Positions 8,393 to 15,710 of a stretch of DNA of 64,000 bases are shown here, in pieces. Source of the DNA: Actinomycetota bacterium (GTDB lineage Bacteria > Actinomycetota > Acidimicrobiia > Acidimicrobiales > Iamiaceae). The notes under the pieces are model-generated. The model did no database searches and had not been told where the DNA came from. It saw only the letters and a list, made by a program, of their open reading frames with translations. Each line of letters starts with the position of its first letter. The stretch's first letter is position 1. Both the position numbers and the translations under genes were made by a program. The DNA lies in assembly GCA_019639075.1 (NCBI GenBank), contig JAHBSO010000001.1, positions 124,001 to 188,000 on the forward strand, given 5' to 3'.

Positions 8393-8422
8393 AGCGATCG
8401 GCGCCCGGAGGCGCCGATCGCT
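8393..8422. terminator. Bidirectional intrinsic terminator
   Basis: A perfect 13-bp stem (AGCGATCGGCGCC paired with GGCGCCGATCGCT) with a CGGA loop lies between the convergent GlpR-like and CAP genes. GAAAAC precedes it and GGTTTG follows, so each strand has a short U-rich end. Confidence 0.8.
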
Positions 8423-8468
8423 CGGTTTGCTCCAGGGGGAGGGGGAGCAGATCTCGGTGTGGGGTCGA

Positions 8469-8942
8469 TCAGCAGGTCTGGATGAAGACCTGCACGGTGT
8501 AGACCCGGCCGTCCTTCTTGGCGAACCCGGTGCCGACGGCGTTCCAGCGGCGGCTCAGGATGTTCGCCCGGTGGCCCGAGGAGCGCATGTAGGCGTCCTC
8601 GATGGCGGCGACGCTGGAGCCGTAGCCGACGTTCTCGCCGAGGGCGCACCAGCGTGAGTTGATCCCGTCGGGCAGGTTGGAGTGGGAGAGCCGACCGTCC
8701 CGGGCCAGCTTCTCGGCCCAGGCCTGGGCCTTCTTGGTGGCGTCGTAGTGGGACGGCAGGTTCCACAGCCCGGCACCGCGGCGGTCCCGGTTCATCTCGT
8801 CCTTCACCACCCACTGCTGATGGGTGATGGTCACCTTGGCCGGTTCGCAGGCCGTGGAGGTCAGCGCGGCGGCCGCCGCGACCACGGCAAGACCGAGTCG
8901 CAGGCGACGGACGGTGGTGGATGGGGAGAGCATGTACTGCAT
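8469..8942 (-). CDS. Secreted CAP-domain (SCP-like) protein
   Basis: A 157-residue CAP-superfamily protein. A signal sequence (about residues 12-31, LRLGLAVVAAAAALTSTAC) ends at a cysteine that could be lipid-modified, although the residues before it make a weak lipobox. The domain follows: MNRDRR, H at SHYDATKKAQAWAEKL, GRLSHSN, GENVGYGS, then SSGHRANIL with the conserved GHRxNIL motif and the terminal YTVQVFIQTC. Two cysteines (WCALG and QTC) probably form the usual disulfide. ATG 8942 follows GAAAGG; the frame is open further upstream. Confidence 0.88.
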   Translation of the reverse strand: MQYMLSPSTTVRRLRLGLAVVAAAAALTSTACEPAKVTITHQQWVVKDEMNRDRRGAGLWNLPSHYDATKKAQAWAEKLARDGRLSHSNLPDGINSRWCALGENVGYGSSVAAIEDAYMRSSGHRANILSRRWNAVGTGFAKKDGRVYTVQVFIQTC

Positions 8943-9141
8943 CTCGACACCTTTCCGCCCTCTCTTGAGCGCCCAGCGTGCGGGACTCGGGGAATGGGTC
9001 GAACGGCCTAGGCGTTTCGCGCCCAGCGTGAGGAGCCTCGGATCCGGCGCACGATCCGAGCGCACCGTTCGGCACGTTCGGCGAGGCCCTTCGCGTTGGC
9101 TTCGCGCCTGGGTGTCCGCGCTAGGGTGAGGCTCCCGTTTC

Positions 9142-9214
9142 GGGGGTGTAGCTCAGTTGGTAGAGCGCTTCGGTCGCATCGAAGAGGCCAGGGGTTCGAT
9201 TCCCCTCACCTCCA
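9142..9214 (+). tRNA. tRNA-Ala(CGC)
   Basis: A full cloverleaf. The 7-bp acceptor (GGGGGTG with CACCTCC) contains a G3-U70 wobble, the alanine identity element. The D stem is GCTC/GAGC, the anticodon stem CTTCG/CGAAG encloses anticodon CGC at 9175-9177, and the T arm is AGGGG-TTCGATT-CCCCT. The 3' CCA is not encoded. A TAGGGT box at 9123-9128 probably serves as its -10 element. Confidence 0.95.
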
Positions 9215-9236
9215 CAACACCACGGTGCGGGAGCTG

Positions 9237-10280
9237 TCAGGCGGGGGCGGGGACCTCGTCGGCGCCGATGTCGCACGCGGCGACGCCGTCCCCGTCGCTG
9301 TCGACGGGGCGGGGCGTGCCGAGTCGGTCGACGTCGCCCGGCGCTCCGCAGCCGGCGGTTCCCAGTGGGATGGTGTCGACCGGTGGGACCTGCCCAGGGA
9401 GGTCCGGAACGTCGCCGATGGAGGTCAGGCCTTGGCACGTCCCGTCCCAGGCCGCGTTGTAGCCGAGAGATTCGACAGGCTCGCCGGCGCACGCCGGCGC
9501 CAGCCCGGGCGGGACGCGGCCGACGCCCGGCGCGAGGATCGCGGTGCTGCGCAGGATGCTTCGGGCGCCCGGTGCCGTCGAGAGGATGGAGGGAGCGAGG
9601 TAGCTGATCGCGGTGACGTGGTCCAGCACCACGAGTCCTTCGTTCTGCACCGCCTCCGCGGAGAACCCGGCGACGTACGAGTTCGCGACGACCGCCTGAC
9701 CTCCGGCGTCGACGTGCACCAGGGGGAACGAGGTCTCACTCCGGACGGTGCTCCGGACGAGCAGCAACGAGCCGTCGACGAGGAAACCCGGGCTGGAGGT
9801 GCTCTGGTTGTCCAGCGCGCGGATCGTCATGCCCTCGATCGCGAGCTGCGCGCCCGGCGCGATGTGGACGGGGCCACCGAAGACCACGCCTTCGGTGAGG
9901 ATGTCGGGAGGTTGTGGCCCGAGGTAGACGATCCGCATCGCGCCCGTCACCTCGATGCCCGCGAAGAGCCCCGCAGGGGGAAGGCCAGGTGTGCCCGGCT
10001 CCACCTCGATGCGGGTCGGGTTGGTGGGGTCGGAGCTGGCGTTCGCCTCGTCGATCGCAGCGCGCAACGAGCAGTCGCCCGCGCCGACCGTGATCTCGCA
10101 CACGCCGTCGCCCGGGTTCGCGTCGCCGGGGACCTGTCCGCCGGCGTCGGGCTCCTCGTCGGCGACGTTGACGGTCAACACGGGCGGCGGCGGCTTCGTG
10201 TCGCACGCCGCGGCGAAGGTGCTCGCCAGCAGTGCGGCCACCACGACGGTGAGCCGACCGAGCCGTCCTCTCACGAACAC
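9237..10280 (-). CDS. CSLREA/choice-of-anchor-Q surface lipoprotein
   Basis: About 347 residues. A signal peptide (RLGRLTVVVAALLASTFAAAC) ends in a lipobox-like cysteine, then comes a Pro-rich linker. The CEITVGAGDCSLRAAIDEAN block is a CSLREA-type motif, placed at the mouth of right-handed beta-helix surface proteins, and the C-terminal DSDGDGVAACDIGADE is the anchor-Q signature. Between them lie hydrophobic coils (VHIAPGAQLAIEGMTIRALDN, SYVAGFSAEAVQNEG) typical of a parallel beta-helix. It is probably exposed on the cell surface; the ligand is unknown. The GTG 10280 start is uncertain; GTG 10274 is possible and the frame is open upstream. Confidence 0.75.
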   Translation of the reverse strand: MFVRGRLGRLTVVVAALLASTFAAACDTKPPPPVLTVNVADEEPDAGGQVPGDANPGDGVCEITVGAGDCSLRAAIDEANASSDPTNPTRIEVEPGTPGLPPAGLFAGIEVTGAMRIVYLGPQPPDILTEGVVFGGPVHIAPGAQLAIEGMTIRALDNQSTSSPGFLVDGSLLLVRSTVRSETSFPLVHVDAGGQAVVANSYVAGFSAEAVQNEGLVVLDHVTAISYLAPSILSTAPGARSILRSTAILAPGVGRVPPGLAPACAGEPVESLGYNAAWDGTCQGLTSIGDVPDLPGQVPPVDTIPLGTAGCGAPGDVDRLGTPRPVDSDGDGVAACDIGADEVPAPA

Positions 10281-10382
10281 CCCGCCATCGTGACACGAAC
10301 GCCTCGGTTGTGCTGCGCCGATGAGGACGCGGCGGATGGTTCTGCCGGGAGGGCTGTGCCGTCGGCGGTGGCGGAGGGCCCC

Positions 10383-10472
10383 GCACAGATGGGGTCGGAC
10401 CCCAACTGTGCGCACGTGGAGAGTCTCGCCCGGGTCGAAGAACGCACAGTTGGGGTCCGACCCCATCTGTGC
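10383..10472. repeat. REP-like element: paired 30-bp inverted repeats
   Basis: Segments 10383-10412 and 10443-10472 are exact reverse complements, separated by 30 bases. Each is itself a near-palindrome built on ATGGGGTC-G-GACCCCA flanked by GCACAG and CTGTGC. The same architecture recurs at 40817-40905 and as a single unit at 62243-62269, so this is a dispersed family resembling bacterial REP/BIME sequences. Confidence 0.85.
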
Positions 10473-10774
10473 ATCTGTGCCCAGCTGGTCGGGACTGATG
10501 CGTCGGTATCGCCGATCGATGCCGTGGCGCTTCAGGATCTCGCTCACCGTTCGACGGTGAAAGGAGAACCGAGCCGCCAGCTCGATGAGCGTCACCCATT
10601 CCGGTAGGCCTGCACCAGTCTTGCCTGGTCAGCGGCACCGAGCCGGGTCTGACGTTGACGAACCCCTCGGTCCTTTTTCGGAGCTTCGGAAGGACACCGA
10701 GCGAGCACGGACCGCAGCTTCTCCAGGGCACCAGGCATCGCGGTCCACCTCGGCACCCGTGTGCTCAAGGGCAT
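10473..10774 (-). pseudogene. Recombinase-type helix-turn-helix remnant, frameshifted
   Basis: On the minus strand the frame ending RLGAADQARLVQAYRNG stops at TGA 10592-10594. The natural continuation TLIELAARFSFHRRTVSEIL runs in another frame from 10595. Together they read as the two-helix DNA-binding tail common to serine recombinases and related HTH proteins (L-x-AYR-G-TL-ELA-RF-x-RRTVS-ILKRHG). One missing G in GGGTGA would account for the break. The 3' end runs into the inverted repeat at 10472, so the gene is also truncated. Confidence 0.65.
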
Positions 10775-10986
10775 CGATGAGCCCTGCCACCTCTATGTGA
10801 TCGTCCCTCGCTCCGCCGAGTGACCCGGGGTGGGCCGGTGGCGCGCGCGTGGAGCAACCGTCACGCACCTGGTTCGCCGGCCCGCGTGGTGGCCAGAGCA
10901 CGAGATGACGCCGAAGGAGTCGGATGGCCCTTCAGGATCGATGCTGACGTGCCGATCGGCTCCCGGTGGAACGAGAAGGAGCCGGA

Positions 10987-12354
10987 GTGCCCGGCGTGGT
11001 CGGGCCGCAGGAAGACACGGGTTGGTTCGCGACGAACCTCCAGCACCTGAGCGACATGGTGCTCGTGATCTCGGCCGACACGACCATCGTCTGGGGCAAC
11101 GAGGCCATCGAGCACACCATGGGGTGGCGCCACGACGAGTTCGTCGGACGCTCGTTCGCCGAGTTCCTGCACCCCGACGACCTCGAGCGGGCCTCGGAGG
11201 TGGCGGCGCTCGTCGGCCAGGAGGTGTTCGTCGAGGACTCGGTGCGGCCGGCGCTCTACCGGATCCGCAACCGTGACGGCGAGTGGGTGCACCTCGAGCT
11301 CAACTCGTCGAAGGGGCCGACGCCCGACGGCCACCTCATCGTGGTCTGCCGGTTCACCGGCGACCTCGTCTACAGCACGCAGCTCCTCGAAGCGGTCACC
11401 CGTGGTGCCTCGGTGGAGGAGCAGGTGGCGGCCACGCTCGACCTCGGTCGGTGGCGCTACCCGCAGCAGGGCTACGTGATCGTGCACCGCGTCGACCACG
11501 GCTACACCGCCGTGGCCGGTCCCGGCGTGCCGCCCGACCTCGTGGGACCCGACTCACCGCTCGGCGACCTGCCGTGGCGCAAGGCGCTCGAGGTCGGCGC
11601 CACCCTCGAGGTGGACGACCTGGTCGACGGCATGGACCGGTCCCACCTCATCTCCGACGAGCTGGTCGCGGTGGCGACCGCGGCGGGCTTCGCGGGCTTC
11701 CTCGCCGTGCCGATCCCCGACGACGGCTACGCCGAGGACGCGGCGATCGTCGTGTGGTCCCGTCGGGCCGGGTCTGCCCTCGCCGGCCACCGGTACGCCA
11801 TCGAGACCATGGCGCAGGCCCTGACGCTCGTCTTCCAGCAGCGGGCGCACCGGCTCAAGCTGGAGCGGGCCGCGTTCACCGACCAACTCACCGGGCTGCC
11901 GTCGCGCCGTCGCTTCCTGACCCTGCTCGCCGAGGCCGACGCCGAGCGCCCGGCCGGTTCGGGTCCCGTCGCCCTCTACATCGACCTCGACGACTTCAAG
12001 TCGGTCAACGACCGGTACGGCCACGGGATCGGCGACCACGTGCTGGCCGCAGCGGCCGGGCGGGTCGCGGCCGCGTTGCCGCCGGGCACGATCGTCGGAC
12101 GGCTCGGGGGCGACGAGTTCGGCATCCTGTGCGCGGCCGGGACGACGGCCGCCGAGGCCCACGCGCTCACGTCCCGCATCGCCGACGCGCTGGCCCGGCC
12201 CATCGCCCACGAGCAGGGTCGGGTGGTGGTCGGCGCCACCATCGGGCTCCACGTCGGCGACGGCGCGCAGTCCGCGCTGGTCGCGCTCGACCTGGCCGAC
12301 CAGTCGCTGCTGGTGGCCAAGGCCGATCGAAAGGACCCCACGGTCGGCGCCTGA
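10987..12354 (+). CDS. PAS-GAF-GGDEF diguanylate cyclase
   Basis: A 455-residue soluble signalling protein. An N-terminal PAS domain (about 14-125: LQHLSDMVLVISADTTIVWGN through DGEWVHLELNSS) is followed by a GAF-like region (about 135-290) and a GGDEF domain (about 300-450) with DQLTGLPSRRRF, IDLDDFKSVND and intact GGDEF at 374-378. It should make cyclic di-GMP in response to a ligand of the sensor domains. No RxxD inhibitory site precedes GGDEF, so product inhibition there is unlikely. GTG 10987 has AAGGAG upstream; GTG 10966 is in frame. Confidence 0.93.
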   Translation: MPGVVGPQEDTGWFATNLQHLSDMVLVISADTTIVWGNEAIEHTMGWRHDEFVGRSFAEFLHPDDLERASEVAALVGQEVFVEDSVRPALYRIRNRDGEWVHLELNSSKGPTPDGHLIVVCRFTGDLVYSTQLLEAVTRGASVEEQVAATLDLGRWRYPQQGYVIVHRVDHGYTAVAGPGVPPDLVGPDSPLGDLPWRKALEVGATLEVDDLVDGMDRSHLISDELVAVATAAGFAGFLAVPIPDDGYAEDAAIVVWSRRAGSALAGHRYAIETMAQALTLVFQQRAHRLKLERAAFTDQLTGLPSRRRFLTLLAEADAERPAGSGPVALYIDLDDFKSVNDRYGHGIGDHVLAAAAGRVAAALPPGTIVGRLGGDEFGILCAAGTTAAEAHALTSRIADALARPIAHEQGRVVVGATIGLHVGDGAQSALVALDLADQSLLVAKADRKDPTVGA

Positions 12355-12418
12355 CCCCCGACCGTGCGCGGCTACGGTGACCGGCGAGAACCGGTTCCAA
12401 TCCCGCTGGGGGTCAGAG

Positions 12419-12610
12419 ATGCGAGTGGTGGTCGACTTCGACCTGTGCGAGAGCAACGCCGTGTGCATGGGCATCGCGCCCGAGGTGTTCGAGGTGCGCG
12501 ACGACGACTTCCTGTACGTGTTGCAGGAGGAACCGCCGCCGGAGCTCTGGGACCGTGTCCGCGACGCCGCGGCCCGCTGCCCGAAGCAGGCGATCACGCT
12601 CGAGGGCTGA
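12419..12610 (+). CDS. Small [3Fe-4S]-type ferredoxin
   Basis: A 63-residue ferredoxin with Cys10, Cys16 and Cys54 in the pattern C-x5-C ... CP. This three-cysteine arrangement, missing the usual fourth ligand, is typical of [3Fe-4S] ferredoxins that feed cytochrome P450s and other oxygenases. The next gene encodes a matching FAD-dependent reductase, so the pair is an electron-transfer module; no P450 lies within the window. A TACGGT box lies about 45 bases upstream. The TGA stop is in the same frame as the reductase. Confidence 0.9.
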   Translation: MRVVVDFDLCESNAVCMGIAPEVFEVRDDDFLYVLQEEPPPELWDRVRDAAARCPKQAITLEG

Positions 12611-12613
12611 CCG

Positions 12614-13834
12614 CTGGATCGCATCGTCGTCGTCGGCGCGTCCCTCGCCGGGCTGCGGGCCGCCGAGACCCTCCGGGCCGAGGGGTTCACGGGCTCGCTG
12701 ACCCTCGTCGGCGACGAACCCCATCGCCCTTACGACCGTCCACCGCTGTCGAAGCAGGTGCTCACCGGCGAGTGGGAGCCGGCGCGCACGGCGCTGCCCT
12801 CGGGCACCGACGAGCGCCTCGACCTCGACTGGGAGCTCGGCGTCCGGGCCACCGGCCTTGACCTCGACGAGCAGGTCGTCCGCCTCGACGACGGGCGCGA
12901 GCTCTTCTACGACGGCCTGATCATCGCCACCGGTGCGTCGCCGCGTCGGCTCCCCGGCACCGAGGACCTCGCCGGCGTGTTCACGCTGCGCACCCTCGAC
13001 GACGTCGCCGCCATCCGAGCGGCGATCGACGCCGGTGCCCGCCGGGTGGTCGTGGTCGGTGCCGGCTTCATCGGCGCCGAGGTCGCGGCGTCGTGCCGCG
13101 AGCAGGGCCTCGACGTCACGATGGTCGAACCGCTCCCGCAACCGCTCAGCCGCGTGCTCGGCGAGCGGGTGGGCGCGGTGATCGCCGATCTGCACCGGGC
13201 CCACGGGGTCGACGTGCGCCTCGGGGTGGGGGTGGAGGGCATCGAGGGCGACGGCCGGGTCGAGCGGGTGGCGCTGGCCGACGGATCGACCGTCGACGCC
13301 GACCTCGTGGTGGTCGGGATCGGGGTCGTGCCCAACACCGGGTGGTTGGAGGGGAGCGGGCTCGAGCTCGAGGACGGGGTCGTGTGCGACGAGACGACGC
13401 TGGCGGCGCCCGGGGTGGTGGCGGCGGGCGACGTGGCCCGCTGGCCGAACGCCCGGTTCGGCGAGACCATGCGCGTCGAGCACTGGGAGCACGCCCTGGA
13501 CATGGCGATGCACGCGGCCCGCCGGCTGCTGGCGTGGGGTGAAGGGGTGACTGACGTCGCCGCCTTCGCCTACGAGCCGGTCCCGTGGTTCTGGAGCGAC
13601 CAGTACGACCGCAAGATCCAGCTCGCCGGTCGCCCGGGCCCAGACGACGAGATGGTGGTGATCGCCGGCGCGCTCGACGACGAGCGCTTCTGCGTCGCCT
13701 ACGGCCGCGACGAGCGCGTCACCGCCGTGCTGGCGGTGAACATGGCCGCCCGGGTCGTGCGCTACCGGCGGGCGCTGGCCGACGGCCTCACCTGGTCGCA
13801 GGTCCTGGAGGACGCCGCCGCGTCGGGTTCGTGA
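12614..13834 (+). CDS. FAD-dependent ferredoxin reductase, apparent CTG start
   Basis: NAD(P)H:ferredoxin reductase of the rhodocoxin/putidaredoxin-reductase type, about 406 residues. The N-terminal FAD site (DRIVVVGASLAGLRAAE), PYDRPPLSK, a second Rossmann motif VVVVGAGFIGAEVA near residue 145 and GVVAAGDVARWPN all fit. To include the essential first Rossmann motif, translation must begin at CTG 12614: the preceding in-frame TGA is 12608-12610 and the next ATG/GTG is not until 12758, after the motif. GAGGG lies seven bases before CTG. Readthrough of the ferredoxin TGA to a fusion is the other option. Confidence 0.88.
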   Translation: MDRIVVVGASLAGLRAAETLRAEGFTGSLTLVGDEPHRPYDRPPLSKQVLTGEWEPARTALPSGTDERLDLDWELGVRATGLDLDEQVVRLDDGRELFYDGLIIATGASPRRLPGTEDLAGVFTLRTLDDVAAIRAAIDAGARRVVVVGAGFIGAEVAASCREQGLDVTMVEPLPQPLSRVLGERVGAVIADLHRAHGVDVRLGVGVEGIEGDGRVERVALADGSTVDADLVVVGIGVVPNTGWLEGSGLELEDGVVCDETTLAAPGVVAAGDVARWPNARFGETMRVEHWEHALDMAMHAARRLLAWGEGVTDVAAFAYEPVPWFWSDQYDRKIQLAGRPGPDDEMVVIAGALDDERFCVAYGRDERVTAVLAVNMAARVVRYRRALADGLTWSQVLEDAAASGS

Positions 13835-14343
13835 CCGCCGATCCCGGTTCCGAGGCGGTCGAGGTCGTCGACGGCGACGGGGTCGTCGTGAGGATCGCCA
13901 GCCGGGCCGAGATGCGGCGGGACCGCTTGCGCCACCGCTGCACCTACATCGTCGTGGTCGACGCCGAGGATCGCGTGGTGGTGCACCGCCGCGCCGCGTG
14001 GAAGGACGTGTGGCCCGACCGCTGGGACCTGGCGTTCGGTGGCGTCGCGGGAGTCGGTGAGCGGTGGGAGGTGGCGGCCGCCCGGGAACTGGCCGAGGAG
14101 GCCGGGGTGACCGTGGAGCCCGCGGCGTTGGAGGCGCTGGGGGGCGGGACCTACGAGGACGACTCGGTGGCCGTGGTGGGCGAGGTCTACCTCGTGCGCC
14201 ATGACGGGCCGTTCACGTTCCCCGACGGTGAGGTGGTGGACCACCGCCGGGTGCCGAGGGACGAGGTCGTGGCGTGGATCACCGCCCGGCCGCACACACC
14301 GGACTCGGTGGTGCTGTACCGGGCGGTGACCGGTCAGGCCTGA
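13831..14343 (+). CDS. NUDIX hydrolase
   Basis: A 170-residue NUDIX protein. The box is complete: GGVAGVGERWEVAAARELAEEAGV supplies G-x5-E-x7-RE-x2-EE-x-G, with the glutamates that bind magnesium. YIVVVDAEDRVVVHRR and WPDRWDLAFGG resemble the isopentenyl-diphosphate isomerase/NUDIX branch acting on nucleoside or prenyl diphosphates, but the substrate cannot be assigned. GTG 13831 overlaps the reductase stop (GTGA), so it belongs to the same operon. It ends 10 bases inside the convergent thioredoxin gene. Confidence 0.88.
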   Translation: MTADPGSEAVEVVDGDGVVVRIASRAEMRRDRLRHRCTYIVVVDAEDRVVVHRRAAWKDVWPDRWDLAFGGVAGVGERWEVAAARELAEEAGVTVEPAALEALGGGTYEDDSVAVVGEVYLVRHDGPFTFPDGEVVDHRRVPRDEVVAWITARPHTPDSVVLYRAVTGQA

Positions 14344-14705
14344 GCGCCGGAGCGCTCGGCGATGGCGCGGTGGACCTCTTCCATGTCGAGGTCCCGGGCC
14401 TGGCTGATCAGGTCGTCGAGCGACGCCGCGGGCAGCGCGCCGGGCTGGGCGAACACCAGCACCTTCTCGCGGAAGACCATCAGCGTCGGGATCGACTGGA
14501 TCCCGAACTGGGCGGCGAGGCCCTGCTCGGCCTCGGTGTCGACCTTGGCGAAGATGATGTCGGGGTTCTTGGTGGAGGCCTCGTCGAAGATGGGGGCGAA
14601 CATGCGGCACGGGCCGCACCAGGACGCCCACCAGTCGACGAGGACGATGTCGTTGTCGGTGACGGTCTGCTCGAAGGTGGCTTCGGTGAGATCGACGGTG
14701 CTCAT
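14334..14705 (-). CDS. trxA: Thioredoxin
   Basis: A 123-residue thioredoxin with active site WCGPC (Cys30 and Cys33), the buried DWWASW strand, VDTEAEQGLAAQFGIQSIPTL with the cis-proline, and a slightly extended C-terminal helix (AIAERSGAQA). It reduces protein disulfides in the cytosol. CAGGAG precedes ATG 14705. The divergent neighbour is a small Cys-rich protein, and two ATACC...GGTAT palindromes lie between them, suggesting metal- or thiol-responsive control of this promoter region. Confidence 0.95.
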   Translation of the reverse strand: MSTVDLTEATFEQTVTDNDIVLVDWWASWCGPCRMFAPIFDEASTKNPDIIFAKVDTEAEQGLAAQFGIQSIPTLMVFREKVLVFAQPGALPAASLDDLISQARDLDMEEVHRAIAERSGAQA

Positions 14706-14756
14706 CGGTCGGCTCCTGGGTCGATGTGGTTCGTGGGGACGAAGGTTCCAACCGTC

Positions 14757-14772
14757 ATACCTCACGGGGTAT
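14757..14772. promoter_or_regulatory. ATACC-N6-GGTAT operator candidate 1
   Basis: The 16-mer ATACCTCACGGGGTAT matches candidate 2 at 10 of its 10 outer positions. CsoR/CstR-family repressors (copper or persulfide sensors) bind related ATACCCC...GGGGTAT sites. Its centre is 53 bp from that of site 2, about five helical turns. Confidence 0.55.
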
Positions 14773-14809
14773 TCCGCGGGACGCGGGTTGTGGCGCCGCC
14801 GTCGGCCAT

Positions 14810-14825
14810 ATACCCTATGGGGTAT
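14810..14825. promoter_or_regulatory. ATACC-N6-GGTAT operator candidate 2
   Basis: The 16-mer ATACCCTATGGGGTAT overlaps the start codon of the Cys-rich gene. A bound repressor would block its transcription or early elongation, and with site 1 it could control both divergent genes. Confidence 0.55.
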
Positions 14826-15012
14826 GTGTTCCCGTGTTGAGTGCCCCACCTGCCACCGTCCCACCTTCGCCGGCTGCGGCCGCCACGTCGAGCAGGTGCT
14901 CGGCGACGTGCCCCGCGACCAGCGCTGCCGCTGCGCCGAGCAGACCTCGGCCGCCCCGGCGTCCGCGCCCCGCTCCGGCGGGCTGTTCGGCCGACTCCGC
15001 AGCCGAACCTGA
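14824..15012 (+). CDS. Small conserved Cys-rich protein
   Basis: A 62-residue protein with Cys2, Cys7, Cys10, Cys18, Cys35 and Cys37 plus His11 and His21, in the order MCSRVECPTC, FAGCGRHVEQVL, DQRCRC. Very similar short proteins with a CxxC...GCGxHVEQ...RCxC pattern are common and uncharacterised; zinc or another soft metal could be bound. The C-terminus is a basic Ser/Gly tail. ATG 14824 lies inside the second palindrome and has no spaced ribosome site, so translation may be leaderless. Divergent from thioredoxin. Confidence 0.75.
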   Translation: MCSRVECPTCHRPTFAGCGRHVEQVLGDVPRDQRCRCAEQTSAAPASAPRSGGLFGRLRSRT

Positions 15013-15029
15013 CGCCCGCCCCCGCCGTC

Positions 15030-15060
15030 TAGGGTGCGGCCCGTTCGACGGACGAACGGG
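15030..15060 (+). promoter_or_regulatory. -10 box and 5' stem-loop before the YhhN gene
   Basis: TAGGGT at 15030-15035 is followed by a perfect 8-bp stem, CCCGTTCG/CGAACGGG (15040-15060, 5-base loop), then a GAG-rich ribosome site and GTG 15072. The stem would form at the very 5' end of the mRNA, where it may stabilise the message. Confidence 0.45.
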
Positions 15061-15071
15061 GGAGCGCAACC

Positions 15072-15710
15072 GTGACGACGACCATCCTCGCCGCGCTGGC
15101 GGCGGTCTTCGCGCTCACCGACTGGTGGGCGACCTGGGAGGGCCGCCGTCGGGTCCGCTACGTGACCAAGCCGGCCGTCCTGGCCCTGCTGGTCGTCATC
15201 GCTGCGACGATCGAGCCGTTCGACGACACCGTCCGCACGTGGATGGTCGTCGGGCTCGTGCTGTCGCTGCTCGGTGACATCTTCCTGCTCGGCGACGGCA
15301 AGGGCCCGTTCATCGGCGGGCTGGCGTCGTTCCTGCTCGGCCACGTCGCCTACGTCGTCGCCATGCAGCAGGCGCCGCGCTCGGTGCCCTGGACCCTCGT
15401 CGGCCTGGTCGTCGTCCTGGTGTCGGTGGCCACCGTCGGCCGTCGCATCGTGGCCGGGGTCGGCGATCTCGGCGAGAAGGAGCTGGTGCCGGCCGTCGTC
15501 GCCTACCTGGTCGTGATCTCGGCCATGGTCGTGAGCGCCTTCGGCACGATGGCCCCGTGGGCGATCGCGGGGGCGATGCTGTTCTACGCGTCCGACGCGA
15601 CGCTGGCCTGGAACCGGTTCCTCGAGGAACGCCGGTTCGGGCCGCTGGCGGTGATGGTGACGTACCACCTCGGCCAGGCCGGGCTGGTCGCCTGGCTCGT
15701 CACCGGCTGA
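15072..15710 (+). CDS. YhhN-family lysoplasmalogenase
   Basis: A 212-residue integral membrane protein with about eight helices. The conserved acidic pair occurs in the family motifs LLGDIFLLGDGKGPF and LFYASDATLAWNRF, and the C-terminus has VMVTYHLGQAGL. The TMEM86/YhhN family hydrolyses the vinyl-ether bond of lysoplasmalogens; in bacteria the physiological lipid is usually unknown. The gene stands alone and its end overlaps the convergent metallophosphoesterase by 11 bases. Confidence 0.88.
   Translation: MTTTILAALAAVFALTDWWATWEGRRRVRYVTKPAVLALLVVIAATIEPFDDTVRTWMVVGLVLSLLGDIFLLGDGKGPFIGGLASFLLGHVAYVVAMQQAPRSVPWTLVGLVVVLVSVATVGRRIVAGVGDLGEKELVPAVVAYLVVISAMVVSAFGTMAPWAIAGAMLFYASDATLAWNRFLEERRFGPLAVMVTYHLGQAGLVAWLVTG

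Larger units (their letters stand above)
10281..10986. other. 706-base region with repeats and a gene remnant
   Basis: It holds the inverted repeat pair 10383-10472 and the recombinase-type HTH remnant 10473-10774. In 10281-10382 and 10775-10986 I see no supported gene, only open frames without family character or usable starts. Confidence 0.6.

Noticed and set aside
9215..10986. Search for an attachment-site repeat of the tRNA-Ala 3' end near the recombinase remnant.
   Set aside because: I found no convincing copy of the tRNA 3' sequence, so no att site is annotated.
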